From: Flavobacterium sp. Root186
GTDB taxonomy: Bacteria > Bacteroidota > Bacteroidia > Flavobacteriales > Flavobacteriaceae
DNA: 64,000 nucleotides
Direction: 5' to 3'
Assembly (NCBI RefSeq): GCF_001428525.1
Contig: NZ_LMHW01000013.1
Coordinates: 311,175-375,174 of the forward strand
Notes under the pieces: model-generated
The model's input: the letters and a program-made list of their open reading frames with translations, nothing else
Databases searched by the model: none
What the model was told of the DNA's origin: nothing
Made by a program: the position numbers and the translations under genes
In this document: positions 59,256 through 64,000 of the stretch, in pieces
Position numbering within the stretch: the first letter of the stretch is position 1
Layout of the letters: the number at the start of each line of letters is the position of its first letter

Positions 59256-61472
59256 TTATTGAAGTGAGAAGACCACTTTAGATTTTATATCAGTTGAAGA
59301 CGCACCAACGATTGCTTCAAAAGCTCCCGGTTCAGCAACCCAGTCGTGTTTTTTATCATCAAAGAAACTTAAAGCCGTTTTGTCGATTGTAAACGTAACT
59401 GTTTTCTCTTCTCCCGCTTTTAGCGAAACTTTCTCAAATCCTTTTAATTCTTTAATCGGACGAGGTAAGGACGATTTTAAATCACTGATATAAAGCTGTA
59501 CTACTTCAGAACCTTCTCTGCTTCCTGTATTTTTTACAGTAACAGAAAACGTGATTTTATCGCTGCTTGAAATTTGTTTTTTATCAGCTGTTACTTTTCC
59601 GTATGCAAAAGTCGTGTAGCTTAATCCATGACCGAAAGAGAACAATGGTTTTATTTTTTGTTTGTCTGCCCAGCGGTATCCAACAAAAATTCCTTCGTTG
59701 TATTTTACTTCATCTTTACCCGGAAATTCTCCTAAAGCGTGTGCGCCGTTATCAGATAATTTTACAGGGAAAGTAAAAGATAATTTTCCAGAAGGGTTTA
59801 CATCTCCAACTAAAACCGAGGCCAAAGCATTTCCTGCTTCTGTACCTAAAAACCATCCCTGAACAATTCCCGGAACTTCTTTTACCCACGGCATTGCAAT
59901 CGCATTTCCAGAAATATTTACGTAAACAATATTCTTATTTACTTTCGCTAATTCGCTGATTAACTTATCCTGACCATAAGAAAGTTCCAATCCGTTACGA
60001 TCGTGTCCTTCGTCATCCTGATTTGCACTTTTGTTCAAACCTCCAATAAAAAGAACAATATCAGCATCTTTGGCAACTTTTAAAGCCTCTGCAGTTAATT
60101 CAGCAGGAGAACGTTTTTCTTCTAAACTTACTTTTGCTACAACTCCGTTATAGTTACTTGTAGGATCTCCAACGTAACCGCGAGCATAAACGATTTCAGC
60201 CTGATTACCAATTCTTTTCTTTAAACCTTCAAGAGGTGTAATTTCGTAACGTGCTTTTAGAGAAGAACTTCCTCCTCCTACAGTCATCATTTTAATAGCA
60301 TTTTCACCAATTACAGCAATCTTTTTAGTTTTAGAAAGATCGATTGGTAAAATGTTGTTATTATTTTGTAATAAAACAATTCCTTCCTGAGCAATTTTCA
60401 AACCTGCTTTAGCGTGTTCATCTGTTCCAAAAGATCCAAAAGGGCGATTTCTATCCATTGTAGTCAGGAAAGCCAAACGTAAAACACGACGTACTTTTTC
60501 GTCTAATTCTTTCGTTCCGATTTCACCTTTTCTAATCATTTCAGAATAGGGTTTTGCTAAGTAATAGTTATCATAAGCATTACTTGTTCCCCAAGAAAGT
60601 CCGTTTGTCCAAGAACCAAATTCCATATCCAAACCATTGTGAATAGCTTGTTTAGTATCGTTTACACCTCCCCAGTCAGAAACTACAACGCCTTTGAAAC
60701 CCCATTCTCCGCGAAGAATATCGTTTAATAAATATTCGTTGTGGCAGCATTGCTGTCCTTTATATTTGTTATAAGAACCCATAATTGCCCATACTTCACC
60801 ATCTTGCACAGCCGCTTTAAAAGCCGGAAGATAAATTTCGTACAATGCACGGTCATCAACCACTACGTTTACAGAGTTACGGTTTGTTTCCTGATTGTTT
60901 AAAGCAAAGTGTTTAACGCAGGCAGCAACTCCATTAGACTGAACTCCTTTAATATAAGGAACCACCATTTTTGAAGCTAAAAACGGATCTTCTCCCATAT
61001 ATTCGAAGTTACGGCCGTTTAACGGGCTTCTGTAAATATTAACTCCAGGTCCTAATAGTACGTTTTTGTTTCGGTAACGAGCTTCTTCACCAATTGATTT
61101 TCCATATAAAGAAGCTAATTCTTTATTCCATGTTGAAGAAAGTGCGGTTAAAGCCGGAAAAGCAATACAAGAATCATTTGTCCATCCTGCCTGATCCCAT
61201 TCGTCCCATTTTACTTCGGTACGAATTCCGTGTGGTCCGTCTGTCATCCAGTTTTCAGGAATTCCAAGGCGTTTTACACCAGGTGAACTAAATTTAGACT
61301 GCGCATGAATTATGGCAATTTTCTCTTCGGTTGTCATTCTTGAAAGCGCATCTTCTACGCGCTCGCTAATTGGCTTTTTATCATCAAGATAAACCGGAAC
61401 CTTATTTTGTGCATTCAATCCGAATGAACTCAATAAAACTAAAACAACGATTGTTTTAACGTTTTTAAACAT
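59256..61472 (-). CDS. Exported GH3 beta-glucosidase-type enzyme
   Basis: The 738-residue enzyme has a signal peptide (IVVLVLLSSFGLNAQ). The GH3 barrel carries the nucleophile Asp in GVVVSDWGGVND. The alpha/beta sandwich has KIAVIGENAIK and GHDRNGLELSYGQDKLI. A C-terminal fibronectin-III-like domain follows with PLFSFGHGLSYTTFAYGKV and GSEVVQLYISD. It would release terminal beta-linked glucose or xylose from oligosaccharides in the periplasm. A divergent palindrome at 61552 and the upstream DUF6377 sensor gene suggest local control. Confidence 0.92.
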   Translation of the reverse strand: MFKNVKTIVVLVLLSSFGLNAQNKVPVYLDDKKPISERVEDALSRMTTEEKIAIIHAQSKFSSPGVKRLGIPENWMTDGPHGIRTEVKWDEWDQAGWTNDSCIAFPALTALSSTWNKELASLYGKSIGEEARYRNKNVLLGPGVNIYRSPLNGRNFEYMGEDPFLASKMVVPYIKGVQSNGVAACVKHFALNNQETNRNSVNVVVDDRALYEIYLPAFKAAVQDGEVWAIMGSYNKYKGQQCCHNEYLLNDILRGEWGFKGVVVSDWGGVNDTKQAIHNGLDMEFGSWTNGLSWGTSNAYDNYYLAKPYSEMIRKGEIGTKELDEKVRRVLRLAFLTTMDRNRPFGSFGTDEHAKAGLKIAQEGIVLLQNNNNILPIDLSKTKKIAVIGENAIKMMTVGGGSSSLKARYEITPLEGLKKRIGNQAEIVYARGYVGDPTSNYNGVVAKVSLEEKRSPAELTAEALKVAKDADIVLFIGGLNKSANQDDEGHDRNGLELSYGQDKLISELAKVNKNIVYVNISGNAIAMPWVKEVPGIVQGWFLGTEAGNALASVLVGDVNPSGKLSFTFPVKLSDNGAHALGEFPGKDEVKYNEGIFVGYRWADKQKIKPLFSFGHGLSYTTFAYGKVTADKKQISSSDKITFSVTVKNTGSREGSEVVQLYISDLKSSLPRPIKELKGFEKVSLKAGEEKTVTFTIDKTALSFFDDKKHDWVAEPGAFEAIVGASSTDIKSKVVFSLQ

Positions 61473-61551
61473 AACTATTAATTTATTTAAGCATTCAATT
61501 TAATTAAAGATACTAGTGGTCATCCGTACCTTTTAATAATATTGTAAAGCT

Positions 61552-61571
61552 AAAACGTTATAGTACGTTTT
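61552..61571. promoter_or_regulatory. Palindrome between DUF6377 and GH3 genes
   Basis: AAAACGT and ACGTTTT are perfect 7-bp arms separated by TATAGT, 80 nt upstream of the GH3 start. It is a likely operator for a dimeric regulator such as the DUF6377 protein encoded next door. Confidence 0.5.
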
Positions 61572-61678
61572 GAATTTTTAAACGAAAAAAAGTAGTGAAT
61601 TAAAAAATTAAAAGATTGATTATCAAATTTTTAATAAAAAATAAGACTCAAAAAAAGTAGTGATTTTAAAATAAATCT

Positions 61679-63322
61679 TTAGATTTTCAACGTAATTAAA
61701 CCAATTTTCATGACCATTTCTTCAAAATCATTTCTCGAAACTGCCGCTTTATTTCGAGCCCGTGTTCGATAATTGTAAATTGTACTTAAAGAGTAACGAA
61801 GAAAGGCCGCAATTTTTACGCTGTCGTTAATTCCTAAACGAATCAAAGCAAAAATTCGAAGCTCTGTATTTAGCAATTCACCCTGCTTTAAAACAATTTG
61901 TTCTTCTTTAATTAAAAGGGCATTAAAGTCTTTTACGAAAGTGGGATATAGATTCAGGAAAATGATATCGAAGTTTTTATATAATTCTTCCAATTCTGTA
62001 TCAACCAAAGTGGTTGACTTTAGCATTTTATAGATTTCGTCAAATTGTTTTGCCGTTGCCTTTTTATTTAAAATGATTCGGTAATTTTCCAGTTTATTGA
62101 TGTAAGTCGAGCAAAGACTGAAAAAATGTGCAATATATTCTTCTTTGATATGATTCGATTCAGATAATTGTGCGTTACGTTCCTGCAGCTGATTATTGGT
62201 TTCGGTAATATCCTGATTTAATTCGGCTAACTTTTGACTGGTTTCGTAGAGTTCTCCACGAATTCTCGAAACCTTTTTCATTTGTTTATAAACGTAAACG
62301 ACTGCAATGATTAAAAATACAGAAAGCAGGCTGATGCAAAGCAAGTAAAGCTGTAATTCTGTTTTTCGCTTGGCTTCTTTTTCTAAATAAACAGTATTGA
62401 TAATCGAATATACTTCTGACATTAAAAGCGTTCTAAACTGCACATTGCAATAAAGCGCATCTTCAATTGCCGATTGTGTGAGTTTATACGCCATATCAAC
62501 ATCTTCAATTTCGTAAAAAACTAAAGCTAGTTCTTGTAGCGAAGCATTGTCTTTATTAGCATTTTTAATATCAGCCGTGGCAGAAAGTGCATAATATTTT
62601 TTTCGTAACTCCAACTGATGTGTATGCTCGTAAATATTACCTAGCAAATACGTAATCATGGCATATTGCGGATCATCTTCGCTGGCATTTTTCAGCAGAT
62701 TCATTAATTGCTTTTGGGCACTTACGAGTTTTTTATGATATACATCGTGCTGAATTTTATTGATTTGGTAATTAATAGATTTTGGATCTAAAATCATTAA
62801 TAATGAATCACGGTATTTTTGAATTTGCTGTAAATATTGTTTGCTGTAACTATTTGCCGCATAATGTTCAAAAAATTCACGATACGAAACATAGTAATTG
62901 GGAAGCAGTGATTTTGATAATTTGCTTTTGTCGATACTTTTTAAAATTGCTTCAGATTCACGGTATTTTCCTGAAGATGAATAAAGCGTAACTAATTGCA
63001 GATTGGCTAAATCTGCCAAATCTTTATCCTGAAGTTCATCGGCAATTTTTAGATTCTTTTTTACGTATAAAATAGCCGAATCTGAATTGAATTTCTGGTA
63101 TTCTGTATATAAAGTTTTATTGTAATTGTACTCCTGCTCTTTTGTTAAATCATCCGACTTAATTTTTTTGAAGTTGAGGATTCGTTCTTCTTTTAACCGA
63201 ACGTAATGTTCTTTATTTTTTAGCGCCAGATTTAATTTTGCAATAATGTCATCTGTACTTTCCGAAGCAAAAACCGGAAAGCTGATCAAGATGGTAAAAA
63301 GAAACAAAAATAGATTTTTCAA
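61679..63322 (-). CDS. DUF6377 membrane sensor-regulator with TPR-like domain and C-terminal HTH
   Basis: The 547-residue protein has a signal peptide (FLFLFTILISFPVFAS). A periplasmic helical-repeat domain spans about 20-320. One membrane helix follows at about 330-348 (LLCISLLSVFLIIAVVYVY), then a coiled coil (about 350-395). The cytoplasmic end carries LGINDSVKIAAFLRYSLSTIYNYRTRARNKA, a LuxR-like helix-turn-helix. DUF6377 proteins in Bacteroidota often sit beside glycan-use genes. This one stands upstream of the GH3 gene on the same strand and is its likely regulator. Confidence 0.85.
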   Translation of the reverse strand: MKNLFLFLFTILISFPVFASESTDDIIAKLNLALKNKEHYVRLKEERILNFKKIKSDDLTKEQEYNYNKTLYTEYQKFNSDSAILYVKKNLKIADELQDKDLADLANLQLVTLYSSSGKYRESEAILKSIDKSKLSKSLLPNYYVSYREFFEHYAANSYSKQYLQQIQKYRDSLLMILDPKSINYQINKIQHDVYHKKLVSAQKQLMNLLKNASEDDPQYAMITYLLGNIYEHTHQLELRKKYYALSATADIKNANKDNASLQELALVFYEIEDVDMAYKLTQSAIEDALYCNVQFRTLLMSEVYSIINTVYLEKEAKRKTELQLYLLCISLLSVFLIIAVVYVYKQMKKVSRIRGELYETSQKLAELNQDITETNNQLQERNAQLSESNHIKEEYIAHFFSLCSTYINKLENYRIILNKKATAKQFDEIYKMLKSTTLVDTELEELYKNFDIIFLNLYPTFVKDFNALLIKEEQIVLKQGELLNTELRIFALIRLGINDSVKIAAFLRYSLSTIYNYRTRARNKAAVSRNDFEEMVMKIGLITLKI

Positions 63323-63468
63323 ACTGAGTTAAAAATAAATGAAACGTACAAATATAATAAAGTGTAAACAGAAAAATGAATTATTTATATATCCTGCAAA
63401 ATAAACGAAAACTGATAATGTTTTTATAATTTTGATCAAAGCAAGTTTCTAACCTAAACTAATATCAA

Positions 63469-63813
63469 ATGCCAAATTTTATTATCGACTGCTCTGAAAA
63501 TGTATTAAGATTAAAATCTCCTGATGAAATCATGCAGGAAGTTTTTAATTCCGCTTTATCGACAGATCTTTTTACTGCGCCAGAAATTAAAGTTCGCATT
63601 AATCCTTTCCCACATTATAATAATGGTAATTCCCTGACTGATTTCATTCATGTTTTTGGTTATATAATGGAAGGTCGAAATGAAGAACAAAAAAACAATT
63701 TATCAAAAGCAATTGTAACACAACTAAAAAATATTCTTCCTGAGGTGAAATCGATTTCTATGAATATAGACGATTTTCAAAAGGCTGGTTATTTCAATAG
63801 TAAAATGTTTTAA
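63469..63813 (+). CDS. 5-carboxymethyl-2-hydroxymuconate isomerase-like tautomerase
   Basis: The 114-residue protein begins MPNFIIDCSENV, the CHMI opening in which Pro2 becomes the catalytic N-terminal proline. The end reads NILPEVKSISMNIDDFQKAGYFNSK, as in HpcD-like proteins. No homoprotocatechuate-pathway genes are nearby, so the physiological substrate is uncertain. Confidence 0.8.
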   Translation: MPNFIIDCSENVLRLKSPDEIMQEVFNSALSTDLFTAPEIKVRINPFPHYNNGNSLTDFIHVFGYIMEGRNEEQKNNLSKAIVTQLKNILPEVKSISMNIDDFQKAGYFNSKMF

Positions 63814-63878
63814 CTTGTTTATTGGTATAAAAAAAATTATTACATTATTCAAATGCTATAACAAAACTCAAACACAAT

Positions 63879-63995
63879 CTTGTCATTCCGAGGAACTAGG
63901 AATCTTCGTTAGTGGCTCGACAAAGATTGGCGATTTTGTTTGTGAAATTTCTTGCAATGATTCTTTGTTACTCACAATGACAAACATTGCGTTAA
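63879..63995. repeat. Diverged GTCATTCCGA element (family G)
   Basis: CAATCTTGTCATTCCGAGGAA opens the stretch and ATGACAAACATTGCG closes it. The centre contains CTCGACAAAGATTGGCG, the inverse of the loop word in the element at 37935. The arms pair poorly, so it appears to be an old copy. No gene is visible between 63814 and the window end. Confidence 0.5.
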
Positions 63996-64000
63996 AAAAA

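Noticed and set aside
63469..63813. Homoprotocatechuate degradation locus
   Set aside because: Only the isomerase-like gene is present; none of the other pathway genes occurs nearby, so a pathway call is not supported.

Overview
The window is AT-rich and gene-dense. It reads as a chromosomal segment of a Flavobacterium-like member of the Bacteroidota. The basis for this is the set of lineage families present: a TonB-dependent receptor, DUF6660 ahead of a CusA-type pump, a DUF6377 sensor-regulator, multi-PAS and hybrid kinases, SemiSWEET, and PorT-like barrels. Shine-Dalgarno sequences are largely absent, starts are A-rich, and a few TAnnTTTG -7 boxes can be seen. I found no rRNA, tRNA, transposase, phage gene or CRISPR array.

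Layout. 1-5.35 kb: an ABC-2 exporter operon (ATPase, siderophore-type TonB receptor, two DUF3526-like permeases). 5.5-7.0 kb: an arsenic operon (arsR, DUF6428, a 41-residue membrane peptide, arsC) with two copies of one ArsR-type operator and no visible arsenite pump. 7.0-15.5 kb: metal export, namely a Zn/Cd-type P-ATPase and a DUF6660/CusA/TolC/CusB RND operon. 15.8-17.7 kb: two outer-membrane barrel genes. 17.7-24.4 kb: a signalling operon (REC-kinase, triple-REC hybrid kinase, response regulator, CheR, CheB). 24.7-41.8 kb: a run of small stress and DNA-maintenance genes (SDR, PAS kinase with response regulator, general-stress flavoprotein, Nei-like glycosylase, DUF72, YciE-like ferritin fold, an extremely acidic protein, DUF1328, topoisomerase IB, a Rho-N/SAP-like protein, DUF4142), plus four adjacent exported proteins of unknown function. 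42-46.6 kb: alcohol dehydrogenase, cupin, AraC and Crp regulators, SMP-30-like lipoprotein. 46.7-49.5 kb: GH2 beta-galactosidase. 49.7-51.6 kb: an unusual cluster built round a ChrB-AraC fusion. 51.7-57 kb: lipoamide dehydrogenase, SDR, TlpA pair, ArsR/old-yellow-enzyme operon. 57-63.3 kb: acyltransferase, DUF1349, GH3 glucosidase and its likely DUF6377 regulator. 63.5 kb: a tautomerase-like gene.

The most striking feature is not a gene. About twenty intergenic inverted repeats share one architecture: arms of about 20-35 nt made of degenerate 7-9 nt tandem words, mirrored round a loop. At least five different word families are used (CGCAAAG, CGCAGATTT, CTAAGGTT, TTTCAGG, GGTTCAAA), and elements are nested inside one another. 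Two CGCAAAG elements lie inside coding sequence, where they encode much of the signal peptides of the adjacent CusB and TolC genes. In two other elements a second REP-like palindrome occupies the loop of the same CGCAAAG family.
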